Source of the DNA: Natronomonas marina
Lineage (GTDB): Archaea > Halobacteriota > Halobacteria > Halobacteriales > Haloarculaceae
Assembly: GCF_024298905.1 (NCBI RefSeq)
Contig: NZ_CP101154.1
Span: 3,782,279 to 3,846,278, forward strand
DNA: 64,000 bases
Direction: 5' to 3'
A program made the translations under genes and the position numbers. A model generated the notes under the pieces. The model was not told the origin of the DNA, did not search any database, and saw nothing but the letters and a program-made list of their open reading frames with translations. Positions 51,738-60,900 of this stretch are shown here, piece by piece. Position 1 is the stretch's first letter. The number at the start of each line of letters is the position of its first letter.

Positions 51738-52947
51738 CGAAGTTTTTGCCGGCCGCTCGCCATAGTCATTCGGGGAAGTTATTGAGGAAAACCGTCTTTT
51801 CGATGTAATGACTGGCCGTGAGAAAGAAGTTGTACGCCACCTGAGCGAGGAAGACCTGGATAGACTGCTCACGGAAACTGACGACGTGAAGCAACACGAA
51901 CGGCTCGTGTTCATCAAACGGCTATACAAGGGAGCGACGCTCGCTGAAGCCGCTGATGACGTTGGGCGATCAGAGGGGACAGCTGACAACTGGGTCGAAC
52001 GCTGGAATGAAGGAGGACTGGGCAAACTCACGCCGAACTTCGGGGGCGGCAGGCCCCCGAAGCTCGGCGAGGCCGAACAGCAGCGACTGATCGAGCGACT
52101 CCGTGAGGGCCAGCCCTGGAAAAAACAGGAGATTCAGCATCTCCTCAACGAGGAATTCAATATCGAGTATCATCCACACTATCTACCGACGTTTCTGGAC
52201 AACCTCGGCCTCTCGTACGCTATTCCACGGACGAAACGTCCTGATCGACCAGACGACGCCGAAGGGATTCTCGACGAACGCGTCGAGTACGCGTTCGACG
52301 AGGATGCCGACGATCAGCCTCACAACAAACGAGAGAAAGATCAAGACGACGAAGACTGGGACCGTGACGAGGATATTCGAACAGATGGTGGCACAGTCAT
52401 CGGGTTTTTCGACCTGTCACATCCACAGCCGTGGGACAATTCTCAGCGGATGTACACAGTTGATGACCCACACATCACCCGGCCGCTGGTGAAAATCGAC
52501 ACACCAGCGGCCGGGTTCTATGCACTCAACGGTGAGAGTGTACTGTCGTTTCCGCCGAACCAGGAGAAAGAACAGATCTGTGAGTGCTTCGAGACGATCC
52601 GCGAGCAGAATCCGCGTACCCGGATTCTGCTCGTTTTAGATAACTTCTCATCTCACATTTGCAAGTACACTCGCAAGCGTGCCCACGAACTAGGAATTGA
52701 TCTCGTATTCCTTCCGGTTGGATCGCCGCATCTCAATCCAATCGAGCCAGTCTGGAAAAGTCTCAAGTGGGAGTCATCACCGCTGATTGTCGAAGATGAA
52801 GACGAGTACCGAACACTCCTTGACGATCTGTTCGAAGAACTGACCGAGCAACTGAGCTTCGCTGCATCGTGGATTGACAATCACCTCAGTGGATTCCTCA
52901 ATAAGATCCGCTAATCACTACCGGCGAGCGGCCGTGCAAAAAGTTCG
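51738..52947 (+). mobile_element. IS630-type insertion sequence
   Basis: Terminal inverted repeats of about 24-25 bp flank the transposase gene: CGAAGTTTTTGC...CTCGCC at 51738-51761 and its inverse at 52923-52947, one mismatch and one indel apart. IS630 elements insert at TA, but no clear TA duplication was found at the ends I chose, so the limits are approximate. The DNA is more AT-rich than the flanks. The downstream CBS gene keeps its own TATA-like element about 10 bp beyond the right end. Confidence 0.75.
51808..52914 (+). CDS. IS630 family transposase
   Basis: 368 residues. The N-terminus is a helix-turn-helix region of homeodomain-like type (GATLAEAADDVGRSEGTADN, then LIERLREGQPWKKQEI). 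The DDE catalytic core has GFFDLS, LLVLDNFSSH and GSPHLNPIEPVWKSLKW, the last holding the Glu. An acidic insertion sits around residue 150-195. Codons use A/T at third position more than nearby genes, consistent with recent arrival. The frame is complete, so the copy may still be active. Confidence 0.9.
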   Translation: MTGREKEVVRHLSEEDLDRLLTETDDVKQHERLVFIKRLYKGATLAEAADDVGRSEGTADNWVERWNEGGLGKLTPNFGGGRPPKLGEAEQQRLIERLREGQPWKKQEIQHLLNEEFNIEYHPHYLPTFLDNLGLSYAIPRTKRPDRPDDAEGILDERVEYAFDEDADDQPHNKREKDQDDEDWDRDEDIRTDGGTVIGFFDLSHPQPWDNSQRMYTVDDPHITRPLVKIDTPAAGFYALNGESVLSFPPNQEKEQICECFETIREQNPRTRILLVLDNFSSHICKYTRKRAHELGIDLVFLPVGSPHLNPIEPVWKSLKWESSPLIVEDEDEYRTLLDDLFEELTEQLSFAASWIDNHLSGFLNKIR

Positions 52948-52987
52948 TTCGGAGGACTTAGTACGAAGGCGAGGATAGACGGCGGAC

Positions 52988-53839
52988 ATGAACGTTGCAG
53001 ACGCGATGACGCCCAGGTCGGAGGTGGTGTCGGTCGACATCCCCGGTACCCGCGAGGACGTCCTCGAGTACCTCCAGGAGCGGGGCTTCTCGTCGGTTCC
53101 CATCGTCAAGCAGGGCGACGAGGGCGAGACGTTCCGCGGGCTCGTTACCCGGGAGTCGCTCATCGAGCAGCCCGACGAGGACCAGCTGGCGATGCTCGTC
53201 CGCGAGGTGCCGACCATCGAGCCGTCGGCGACGCTGACCGAACTCGCCGCCCTCGTCCTCGAGTCCGGCGAGCGCCGCGTCCCGGTCATCGACGAGGACG
53301 AACTGGTGGGTATCGTCACCGTCACCGACGTCGTCCGGGCCATCGCCGAGGGCGAGGAAAACGGCGACACCGAGGTCGGCGGCCTGGCGACCCGCGAGAT
53401 CAACACCGTCTACCGGGAGACGCCGCTGCCGGTCGCCGAGCGCGAACTGGACTACGCCGGCGTCCCATACGCGGTCGTCCTCGACGACGAGGGGCGGCAG
53501 GCCGGCATGCTCACCGAGGTCGACGTCATCGAGGTCGCCCGGGTCGTCCAGGGCGAGTCCGACCCCGGCGACGCCGTCGCCAACCAGGACGACGAGTGGA
53601 TGTGGGAGGGCATCAAGGCGGTCGGGAGCCGCGCCATTCCGACGCTGAACGTCGAGATTCCGGCCGAGCCGGTCGCCGAGTTCATGACCGAGGATCTGGT
53701 GACGGTGTCGGGCCGGAAGCGCGCCCGCGAGGCTGCCCAGCTGATGATATCGCACGACATCGAGCAGATTCCGCTGGTCTCGGGCGACGAACTCGCCGGC
53801 ATCGTCCGGGACGTCGACCTGCTGGAGGCGCTGGTATGA
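52988..53839 (+). CDS. Four-CBS-domain protein
   Basis: 283 residues with four CBS repeats in two Bateman pairs. Examples are VADAMTPRSEVVSVDIPGTR (residue 3 on), RVPVIDEDELVGIVTVTDVV, PYAVVLDDEGRQAGMLTEVD and IPLVSGDELAGIVRDVDLLE. CBS pairs bind adenine nucleotides and sense energy state. The stop overlaps the glyS start by ATGA, so the protein is co-translated with the synthetase. An element cttagta about 30 bp upstream could be its TATA box, just outside the insertion sequence. Confidence 0.9.
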   Translation: MNVADAMTPRSEVVSVDIPGTREDVLEYLQERGFSSVPIVKQGDEGETFRGLVTRESLIEQPDEDQLAMLVREVPTIEPSATLTELAALVLESGERRVPVIDEDELVGIVTVTDVVRAIAEGEENGDTEVGGLATREINTVYRETPLPVAERELDYAGVPYAVVLDDEGRQAGMLTEVDVIEVARVVQGESDPGDAVANQDDEWMWEGIKAVGSRAIPTLNVEIPAEPVAEFMTEDLVTVSGRKRAREAAQLMISHDIEQIPLVSGDELAGIVRDVDLLEALV

Positions 53840-55569
53840 GCGAACTGGCCGAACTGTCGGAACTCGCCAAGCGCCGGGGCTTCTTCTTCGCCTCGAACGA
53901 GGCCTACGGCGGGACGGCCGGCTTCTACACGTTCGGTCCAGAGGGTGCGGCGGTAAAGCGGAACCTCGAGGACGCCTGGCGGGACGTCTACGTCCGCGAA
54001 CTCGGCCACATGGAACTGGAGGCGCCGACGGTGATGCCGGAGGCCGTCTTCGAGGCGTCGGGCCACCTCGAGACGTTCGACGACATGATTCTGGAGTGCG
54101 CCGAGTGCGGCGCCACCCATCGGGCGGACCACCTCGTCGAGGACGCTGTCGCGGACGTCGAGGACGCCGAGGCCCTTGAGCCGAGTCGGGTCGCCGAGTT
54201 GGTCGCCGACCACGGCATCGACTGTCCCTCCTGTGGGGCGCCGCTGGCCGGCCAGCCCGTCGAGGAGTTCAACCTCATGTTCGGCACGAACATCGGCCCC
54301 GGCTCCTCCTCGCCCGGCTACCTCCGGCCGGAGACCGCCCAGGGCATCTTCGTCGAGTTTCCGCGTCTGAAGGAGTACGCCCGCAACCAGTTGCCCTTCG
54401 GGGTCGCCCAGGTGGGTCGCGCCTACCGCAACGAGATCTCCCCGCGGCGCGCGCTGGTCCGGGTCCGGGAGTTCACGCAGGCGGAACTGGAGCACTTCGT
54501 CGACCCCGAGTACGACGACCCGCCCATCGAGCGGGTCGAAGACGTCGAACTGCCGCTGTACTCCGCGGAAGCCCAGCAGGGCGACGGCACCGCCGAGACC
54601 TACACTGTCCGTGAAGCCGTCGAGGCCGGCGTCGTCGAGAGCGAGTGGGTCGCCTACTACCTCGGCGAGTCGATGGCCTTCTACGAGCGGATCGGCGTCG
54701 ACATGGACCGGTTCCGCTACCGCCAGCACCTGCCGGGCGAGTTGTCCCACTACGCCGCCGACTGCTGGGACGCCGAGACCGAACTCGGCGGCAACTGGAT
54801 CGAGGTCACCGGCTTCGCCTACCGGTCGGACTACGACCTCCGGAAGCACGGTGAGTACTCCGAGGAGGACTTCACGATATTCCGGCAGTACGACGAGCCG
54901 AAGACCGTAGAGCGAGCGACGGTCGACCCCGACATGAGCTACCTGGGACCGACGTTCGGCGACGACGCCGGCGATGTGGTCGAGGCCCTGGAGTCGCTGG
55001 CCGCCCGCGACCGCTCGGCGTTCGACGGCGAAGCCGTCACCGTCGAGGTCGACGGCGAATCCTACACGCTGCCCGTCGAGAAGACCGGCTTCGCCGTCGA
55101 GGAGCAGACCGAGTCCGGCGAGCACATCACGCCGCACGTCGTCGAACCGTCCTTCGGCGTCGACCGGCTGGTCTACAGCGTGCTGGCCCACCGGTACGGT
55201 ACCGACGAGGTCGACGGCGAGGAGCGCTCCTACCTCGAGTTGCCGCCCGAAATCGCGCCGACCGCCGTCGCGGTCTTCCCGCTCATGACCAAGGACGGCC
55301 TCGACGACCGCGCCCGCGAGGTTGCCGAGTCGCTGCGCGATGCGGGTCTGGAGGTGACGTACGACGACACGGGCAACATCGGCCGGCGGTACCGCCGCCA
55401 GGACGAGGTCGGCACGCCCTACTGTGTCACCGTCGACTACGACACGCTGGAGGACGACACCGTCACCGTCCGCGAGCGGGACTCGACCGACCAGACCCGC
55501 GTCGCCGTCGCGGAACTGCCCGCCGCCATCGACCGGCTCGTGAGCGGCGCGACGCTGTCGGACCTGTAG
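53836..55569 (+). CDS. glyS: Glycyl-tRNA synthetase
   Basis: 577 residues, class II synthetase of the homodimeric type. N-terminal KRRGFFFASNEAYGGTAGFY is diagnostic. Motif 2 includes VGRAYRNEISPRR, motif 3 is VEPSFGVDRLVYSVL and the anticodon-binding domain begins near TAVAVFPLMTKDG. A zinc-ribbon-like insertion with CAECG and CPSCG appears at about 90-140. It charges tRNA-Gly. The ATG at 53836 overlaps the upstream CBS stop, which fixes the start. Confidence 0.95.
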   Translation: MSELAELSELAKRRGFFFASNEAYGGTAGFYTFGPEGAAVKRNLEDAWRDVYVRELGHMELEAPTVMPEAVFEASGHLETFDDMILECAECGATHRADHLVEDAVADVEDAEALEPSRVAELVADHGIDCPSCGAPLAGQPVEEFNLMFGTNIGPGSSSPGYLRPETAQGIFVEFPRLKEYARNQLPFGVAQVGRAYRNEISPRRALVRVREFTQAELEHFVDPEYDDPPIERVEDVELPLYSAEAQQGDGTAETYTVREAVEAGVVESEWVAYYLGESMAFYERIGVDMDRFRYRQHLPGELSHYAADCWDAETELGGNWIEVTGFAYRSDYDLRKHGEYSEEDFTIFRQYDEPKTVERATVDPDMSYLGPTFGDDAGDVVEALESLAARDRSAFDGEAVTVEVDGESYTLPVEKTGFAVEEQTESGEHITPHVVEPSFGVDRLVYSVLAHRYGTDEVDGEERSYLELPPEIAPTAVAVFPLMTKDGLDDRAREVAESLRDAGLEVTYDDTGNIGRRYRRQDEVGTPYCVTVDYDTLEDDTVTVRERDSTDQTRVAVAELPAAIDRLVSGATLSDL

Positions 55570-55618
55570 CCGCCCGGCCTGCGGGTCGATTTTTACTCCT
55601 GGCGACGCAACGGTCGGT

Positions 55619-56164
55619 ATGACCGTCTACGAGTCGGACCTGCCGGGCGTCGGCAAGAAGTTCGAGGTCGAGATCGACGACGGCGAGCGGCTGGTCGTCG
55701 TCACGCACAACACCGGCAAGCGGGAGGTGTTCCGGCGGCGGGGCGACGACGACGCCGAGAAACTGTTCGAGCTGTCCGACCGACTGGCACGCCAGGTCGG
55801 AACCATCCTCGAGGGAGCGTACTTCCAGCCGGTCGTCACCGAGTCGACGGAGACGATGCTCGGCGAGGACACCCTCTTCGAGTGGGTGGCGGTCGTCGAG
55901 GGGTCGGAACTGGTCGGGCGGACGCTGGCGGACCTGGACTTCCGGGAGGCGACCGGTGCCTCCGTGGTCGCCGTCCAGCGCGACGGCGAGACGGAAGCCA
56001 ACCCCGGAGCCGACACGACGGTCCGGGCCGGCGACACGCTGATAGTCGTCGGCTCCCGGGCCGACTGCGACCGCGTCGAGCGGCTGGCGGCCGGGGCGAC
56101 CGACCCCCACGAGACGGCCGCCGAGGCGGCGGAGTCCCCCGAATCCGACGACGAGGACGCCTGA
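55619..56164 (+). CDS. KhtT-like regulatory subunit of K+/H+ antiporter (TrkA-C domain)
   Basis: 181 residues. The first ~70 residues are the N-terminal domain of KhtT/YhaT proteins (YESDLPGVGKKFEVEID, then LVVVTHNTGKREVFRRR). Residues about 75-165 form an RCK_C domain (ELVGRTLADLDFREATGASV, AGDTLIVVGSRADCD) that binds cyclic nucleotides or other ligands. The tail is Asp/Glu rich. It lies 3 bp upstream of the antiporter gene and gates it in bacterial relatives. Confidence 0.88.
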   Translation: MTVYESDLPGVGKKFEVEIDDGERLVVVTHNTGKREVFRRRGDDDAEKLFELSDRLARQVGTILEGAYFQPVVTESTETMLGEDTLFEWVAVVEGSELVGRTLADLDFREATGASVVAVQRDGETEANPGADTTVRAGDTLIVVGSRADCDRVERLAAGATDPHETAAEAAESPESDDEDA

Positions 56165-56167
56165 GGG

Positions 56168-57370
56168 ATGGCGGCGCTGCTGCTGGAGGCCGGTGCCCTC
56201 TTCGCCGTCCTCGCCGTCGCCGGGACGGTCGCCGCCCGCCTCGACCTCTCGGTCATCCCGTTCTACGTCGTCGCGGGGATGCTCGTCAGCCCCGCCGTGC
56301 TGGGGCGGGCCGGCTACCCCGCGCTACGGGATCAGGAGTTCGTCACGCTGCTGGCGGAACTGGGCATCGTCTTCCTGCTCTTCTTCCTGGGGCTGGAGTT
56401 CAGCCTCGACCGCCTGCTCGAAGCGAAGGAGAACGTCGGCAAGTCGGGACTCGTCGACCTCGTCGTCAACTTCCCGGCTGGCGTCGTCGTGGGGCTGGCG
56501 CTCGGCTGGTCGGCCCTCGAGGCGGTCGTCCTCGGCGGCATCGTCTACATCTCCTCGTCGGCCGTCATCACGAAGTCGCTCATCGACCTCGGCTGGATTG
56601 CCAACGACGAGGCCCAGCCGATGCTCGGGACGCTCGTCTTCGAGGACCTCTTCATCGCGGTGTATCTGGCGGTGGTCTCGGCGGTCCTCGTCGGGGGCGG
56701 GGGGATCGCCGCCGTCGCCACCGACGTCGCCGTCGCCGTCGGCTTCCTGTTCGTACTCGTCGTGGCCGTCTACCGGGGCGGCGAGTACTTCGAGCGCTAC
56801 CTCGATGTCGGCTCCCGGGAACTGTTCGTCGTGCGGGCGGTCGCGCTCACCGTCCTCGTCGGCGGTGGCGCCCTCGCTTTGGGCGTCAGCGAGGCCGTCG
56901 CCGCCTTCTTCGTCGGGATGGGATTCTCGGGCACCAGCCACGTCCACGACCTCGAATCCCGCCTGACGCCGCTGCGGGACGTCTTCGCCGCCGTCTTCTT
57001 CCTGGGGATCGGTCTCAACACCGATCCGGCCGTCTTCGCCGACCTCGCCGTCGTCGGACTGCTGGCAGTCCTCGTCGTCGTGACGACGCCGACGAAGCTA
57101 CTGTCGGGCTTTCTCGGCGGCCGCATCTACGGTCTCTCGGACCGCCGGAGCCTCCGGGTCGGTCTCGGCATGGTCACTCGCGGGGAGTTCTCGCTCATCA
57201 TCGCCGCGCTGGCGGCGGGCTCTGGGGGCTCGGCGGTACTGACCGAGACGATTCCCTCGGTGGCGGTCGGCTACGTCCTCGTGATGAGCATCCTCGGGAC
57301 GGTGCTCATGCAGTACGCGGGCGTCTTCGACCGGTTCGTCGGGAAGAAGTCGGGGTCTACGACCGGATAA
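56168..57370 (+). CDS. CPA2 family monovalent cation/H+ antiporter (KhtU-like)
   Basis: 400 residues with about twelve hydrophobic segments and the CPA2 pattern LGIVFLLFFLGLEFSLDRLL and GIVYISSSAVITKSLIDLGW. The motif VAAFFVGMGFSGTSH and the C-terminal GMVTRGEFSLIIAALA are family-typical. The ATG lies 3 bp after the KhtT-like gene. The pair would export K+ or Na+ in exchange for protons under RCK control. No separate TrkA-N domain is seen in the antiporter. Confidence 0.9.
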   Translation: MAALLLEAGALFAVLAVAGTVAARLDLSVIPFYVVAGMLVSPAVLGRAGYPALRDQEFVTLLAELGIVFLLFFLGLEFSLDRLLEAKENVGKSGLVDLVVNFPAGVVVGLALGWSALEAVVLGGIVYISSSAVITKSLIDLGWIANDEAQPMLGTLVFEDLFIAVYLAVVSAVLVGGGGIAAVATDVAVAVGFLFVLVVAVYRGGEYFERYLDVGSRELFVVRAVALTVLVGGGALALGVSEAVAAFFVGMGFSGTSHVHDLESRLTPLRDVFAAVFFLGIGLNTDPAVFADLAVVGLLAVLVVVTTPTKLLSGFLGGRIYGLSDRRSLRVGLGMVTRGEFSLIIAALAAGSGGSAVLTETIPSVAVGYVLVMSILGTVLMQYAGVFDRFVGKKSGSTTG

Positions 57371-57376
57371 GCGTCC

Positions 57377-57670
57377 TCAGACGAGGTTCTCGAGGTGGCC
57401 CTCGCGCTGCAACTGGTCGGCGTTTGCGCCCTCGTAGCGCCACTCGATGTCGGCCTTCTCGTCCTGCCAGTCCCAGGGGTCGATGACGACGATGTCGTCG
57501 GTGTCGATCCACGTTCGGAACCGCATCCGGCCCGGAATCCGACCCATCCGCTTTTTGCCGTCGTCGCACTGCAGGCGCACGCGCTGACCGCCCAGCATCT
57601 CCGTGACGCGGGCGAACATCTCACCGTCCCCCGGCATCCGGAGGTCCTTCCGCTGTGTCTCTTCAGTCAC
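57377..57670 (-). CDS. eif1A: Translation initiation factor aIF-1A
   Basis: 97 residues from GTG 57670, a small S1/OB-fold protein. The core KRMGRIPGRMRFRTWIDTDD is the aIF1A pattern, and the acidic C-terminus follows. It binds the small ribosomal subunit A site during start-codon selection. A minus-strand cttaaa TATA element is 25-30 bp upstream. It lies 6 bp from the convergent antiporter gene. Confidence 0.95.
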   Translation of the reverse strand: MTEETQRKDLRMPGDGEMFARVTEMLGGQRVRLQCDDGKKRMGRIPGRMRFRTWIDTDDIVVIDPWDWQDEKADIEWRYEGANADQLQREGHLENLV

Positions 57671-57693
57671 ACGATATATACGCGGCGGAGACG

Positions 57694-57699
57694 TTTAAG
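57694..57699 (-). promoter_or_regulatory. TATA box of aIF-1A
   Basis: The minus-strand cttaaa lies 24-30 bp before the GTG start at 57670. A second AT-rich stretch (gtatatatcg) lies immediately before the start codon. Confidence 0.5.
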
Positions 57700-57741
57700 T
57701 AATCGCTTTTCGGGACGGGACCGCTCCACGGCCCGGCCCGC

Positions 57742-60700
57742 TCACCCGTCGTCGAGGGCCAGCGACGCCAGCAGTGCCTCCAGTTGGACCTGCTCGTTGG
57801 CGCCGGCCGTGATGCGGTAGTCGGCCTCGCCGACCCGCTCCATCAGCCGGACGGCCTCCCGCTCGGAGAGGTCGAACTCCCAGACGGAGCGGTGGAGCTG
57901 GTCGATGACGTCGCCGCCGGCGATGCCGACGTCCGTCAGCAGCGTGTCCAGTTGGGCCCGCGCGCCGGTGAAGTCGCCGTCCAGGGCCTTCTGCACCATC
58001 TCGCGTATCTCCTCGGGCCGGGCCGTCGAGGTGATGGTGTAGACGGCCTCCTCGTCGACGGTCTCGCCCATCACGGCGGCGGCCTGGAGGCCGTTTATCG
58101 CCTTCCGCATGTCGCCGTCGGCGGCGTACACCAGCGCCTCGACCCCGTCGTCGGTCACCTCGATGCCCTCGGCGTCGGCGATGGCGCGCACCTGTGCCTC
58201 GACGGCCTCGTCGCCCAGCGGCGAGAAGCGGAACACCGCACACCGCGACTGGATGGGGTCGATGATCTGACTGGAGTAGTTACACGAGAGGATGAAGCGG
58301 GTGTTGTCCGAGAACTGCTCCATCGTCCGGCGGAGCGCTGACTGGGCCTCGTCAGTGAGGGCGTCCGCCTCGTCGAGGAAGATGATGCGGTGGTCGTAGC
58401 CGCCGAAGGAGGCCCGCGCGAAGCTCTTGATGCGGTCCCGGACGACGTCGATGCCGCGCTGGTCGGAGGCGTTCAACTCGAGGAAGTTCTCCTGCCAGTC
58501 GTCGCCGTAGATCTCGCGGGCGATGGCGATGGCCGACGTCGTGTTGTGCATCACGGTCGGCACGTCGCCGGCGACGTAGTTTCGCGTCCGGGGAACCGTC
58601 AGGTCGTAGACCCGGCGTGATTCCTCCACCCGTTCGACCGATTCGACCTCGTCGATGTAGAGGTTGCCGCGGGCGAGGGCGTCCAGCGTCCGGAGACACT
58701 CCAGCACTTCGCTGGAGAGCATCCCAGCGGCGACCTCGCGGACCCGCTCCGTGACCGTGCGGAACCGGGTCGTCGTCGAAAGCGAGTGGTCGTCGTTCTC
58801 CAGCAGGTTGATGACGTCCGTCCCGAGCAGGTCGGTCCCTTCCGCGACGTGGCTGTACGGTACGCCGAGACGCTCGATGAGTGTACGTAGCTCCGTCTGG
58901 ACCGTCTCGACGTCCGGCTCTCTCTCGACCGAATCGATGCGCTCGAGGAGTTCCGTCGCACGCTGACGCTCCGGGGTCCGGCGCCCGTCGGCGTACTCGA
59001 GCAACCGGTCGGACCTGACTCCCGTCTCGTCGCTGAGCGACCGCCGAACCGAAATCGGCTCGATTCGATTCCGCTCGTCGACCCACGCCGCCGGTATCGC
59101 CTCCACACGCTCGACGTCGTGTTCCAGCCGCTGGACCGTCTCGAGCGCCTCCTGGGCCGTCTCTATCCGCTCCGATGCGGCATCCAGTACGCGGTCGAGG
59201 TCCGCGAGGTAGCTGTCGTGGCCCGGCGTCTCGGGGTTCAGACTCCTCGTCAGCAGGTCGTCCTTCGGGAGATAGAGCGTTTCGCACAGGTCGTCGATGG
59301 CGGACTGGGCTGGTATCGTATCGTGGTTCGGATTACCCGTCCGTGCCGCGTTCTCCGAGAGCCGGTCGGCCTTGGTCCGTAGCGTGAACCCGATTCGTTC
59401 CTCGAACCGCGAGAGGGCCGACGCGCCCGAAAGATAGAGCACGTCGTACTCCCGCTTCTCACCGGTCCCGTTGGTCGCCGCTTTCGACTCGGTCTTTCGC
59501 CGTGTCGGGATTCCCTCCCCTGCGAGCAGATACGAGAGCAGCGTGACGATGTCCTCGTCTTTCTGTGTGAGTTCGACGATGCCCTTCTCGGTGACGTGGC
59601 CCTCGGCGTCGAAGACCGCCCGGAGGAACGCTCGACGCGGCTCCGCGGGTGCCCGGACGATGCCCGTACCGACTGCGTCGTCGTCGCACAGGACGGCAAA
59701 ACAGCTCCGGAGATAGTGGACGACGGTCCGATTGTCGACGACTCGATACGGGACGCCCTTCTGTTCACCCCGTTTCGGGTCGACGCCGAACGTCTCCCGG
59801 GCGGCCTCGCTGAACGCCTCGAGGAGTCCCTCGTCGCTGTTGTAGAACTTGATTCGCGTGCGTTCGATCCGAGCCTCGCTCAACGCGAGGCCGAGGAACG
59901 TCGCGAGTTCGGATGTCAGTTCCCACGGTGGTTCGACCGGCTCCGAGCGGTTGTTGTTCGACGAGACGTGCTGAATCGCCTCGACGTGCTCGCGGAGGGT
60001 TTCCCGAGGAATACCGAGGGCGCGGAGGTGCGAGAGCGGACAGACCGTCGACGCCTCCCCGAGGTCTACGCCGGTTGCCTGCTGGCGATACTTCTGGACG
60101 GTTTTCGCGGGGATACCGGTCCGGTCGACTATCTCGTCGTCGGTTTCGCCCGAGCGAATGCCCTCGAACACCTCCTGCTTGTACCCGACGTGGTTCTCGG
60201 CGACCGTGATTCCGTGCCGCGCTGCGAGTTCCTCCGAGACGTGGACGAATATCCGGTCCCCGTCGAGTTCATCCAGCCAGTCGATGGAACCGTCGCTCTC
60301 CGGAAGCGGAGCCTCGCGTGGACGGACGACCCGGTCACCCGGGCGGAGGTCCGCCGCCGCCGACCACGAGAGGCCGTCCTCGTCGATGGTAAGCAGGCGG
60401 TGCTCCGGGGTGACCGCCGATTCGTTCCCGTCCCGGGTCGAGACGCGGACGAGCTCCTCGGCCTCCTTGCCGAACAGGTGCGACGGCGAGACGAACTCGA
60501 ACTCGCCGTCGTCGAACGTGGCGACTTCCAGCGTCTCGTCCGGCGTACTGAATCCCTGCTGCTCTCCCACGATGTCTTCGATTCGCTCGACACCGTTACT
60601 CGTCAGGACCGGCGTTTCGCCGGTTACGCACTTTCCGGTCCCGGCCGGCCCCGCGAACAGAAGATGCGGCAAATCTTTCTGGTTGATGTACCGCTGCAGC

Positions 60701-60804
60701 CGTTCGGTGATGGCTTCGTGGCCGACGACGTCCTCGAGGCTCCGGGGGCGGTACTTCTCGATCCAGATCTCCCGCCCGGTGTCGACGGCGGCAGCCTCGT
60801 TCAT
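57742..60804 (-). CDS. rfcS: Replication factor C small subunit, precursor with intein
   Basis: 1020 residues before splicing from ATG 60804; removing the 696-residue intein leaves about 324, the normal RfcS length. RfcS is part of the clamp loader that places PCNA on DNA. The N-extein has [20 protein letters not shown] and the P-loop GPAGTGK; the C-extein resumes with [20 protein letters not shown]. Walker B is [20 protein letters not shown] and the arginine-finger SRC segment is [20 protein letters not shown]. The intein interrupts the P-loop between K and T. An upstream ATG at 60831 adds nine residues. Confidence 0.95.
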   Translation of the reverse strand: MNEAAAVDTGREIWIEKYRPRSLEDVVGHEAITERLQRYINQKDLPHLLFAGPAGTGKCVTGETPVLTSNGVERIEDIVGEQQGFSTPDETLEVATFDDGEFEFVSPSHLFGKEAEELVRVSTRDGNESAVTPEHRLLTIDEDGLSWSAAADLRPGDRVVRPREAPLPESDGSIDWLDELDGDRIFVHVSEELAARHGITVAENHVGYKQEVFEGIRSGETDDEIVDRTGIPAKTVQKYRQQATGVDLGEASTVCPLSHLRALGIPRETLREHVEAIQHVSSNNNRSEPVEPPWELTSELATFLGLALSEARIERTRIKFYNSDEGLLEAFSEAARETFGVDPKRGEQKGVPYRVVDNRTVVHYLRSCFAVLCDDDAVGTGIVRAPAEPRRAFLRAVFDAEGHVTEKGIVELTQKDEDIVTLLSYLLAGEGIPTRRKTESKAATNGTGEKREYDVLYLSGASALSRFEERIGFTLRTKADRLSENAARTGNPNHDTIPAQSAIDDLCETLYLPKDDLLTRSLNPETPGHDSYLADLDRVLDAASERIETAQEALETVQRLEHDVERVEAIPAAWVDERNRIEPISVRRSLSDETGVRSDRLLEYADGRRTPERQRATELLERIDSVEREPDVETVQTELRTLIERLGVPYSHVAEGTDLLGTDVINLLENDDHSLSTTTRFRTVTERVREVAAGMLSSEVLECLRTLDALARGNLYIDEVESVERVEESRRVYDLTVPRTRNYVAGDVPTVMHNTTSAIAIAREIYGDDWQENFLELNASDQRGIDVVRDRIKSFARASFGGYDHRIIFLDEADALTDEAQSALRRTMEQFSDNTRFILSCNYSSQIIDPIQSRCAVFRFSPLGDEAVEAQVRAIADAEGIEVTDDGVEALVYAADGDMRKAINGLQAAAVMGETVDEEAVYTITSTARPEEIREMVQKALDGDFTGARAQLDTLLTDVGIAGGDVIDQLHRSVWEFDLSEREAVRLMERVGEADYRITAGANEQVQLEALLASLALDDG
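58543..60630 (-). mobile_element. RfcS intein with LAGLIDADG-type endonuclease
   Basis: 696 residues, in frame. The intein begins with Cys ([13 protein letters not shown], block A). Block B is in [11 protein letters not shown] (TPEH at about 74-77). DOD motifs are [10 protein letters not shown] (about 245-254) and [10 protein letters not shown] (about 335-344), each with an acidic residue at the catalytic place. The last blocks are [20 protein letters not shown] and VMHN, followed by Thr+1. An HTH-like stretch ([20 protein letters not shown]) lies near 162-181. At 696 residues it is longer than most archaeal inteins. Confidence 0.93.
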
Positions 60805-60900
60805 GCCCGGTGGGTCGCTCCCGTCGGGCATAAACCCCGCGAGACGCCTCCGGCCGGGGCGTCCCCAAACCTATTTTTGGGCGCCCGGCGGGATTCGGGT

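Noticed and set aside
51720..51740. TA target duplication of the IS630 element
   Set aside because: TA occurs near both ends, but not at positions that match the inverted repeats, so the exact insertion site stays open.
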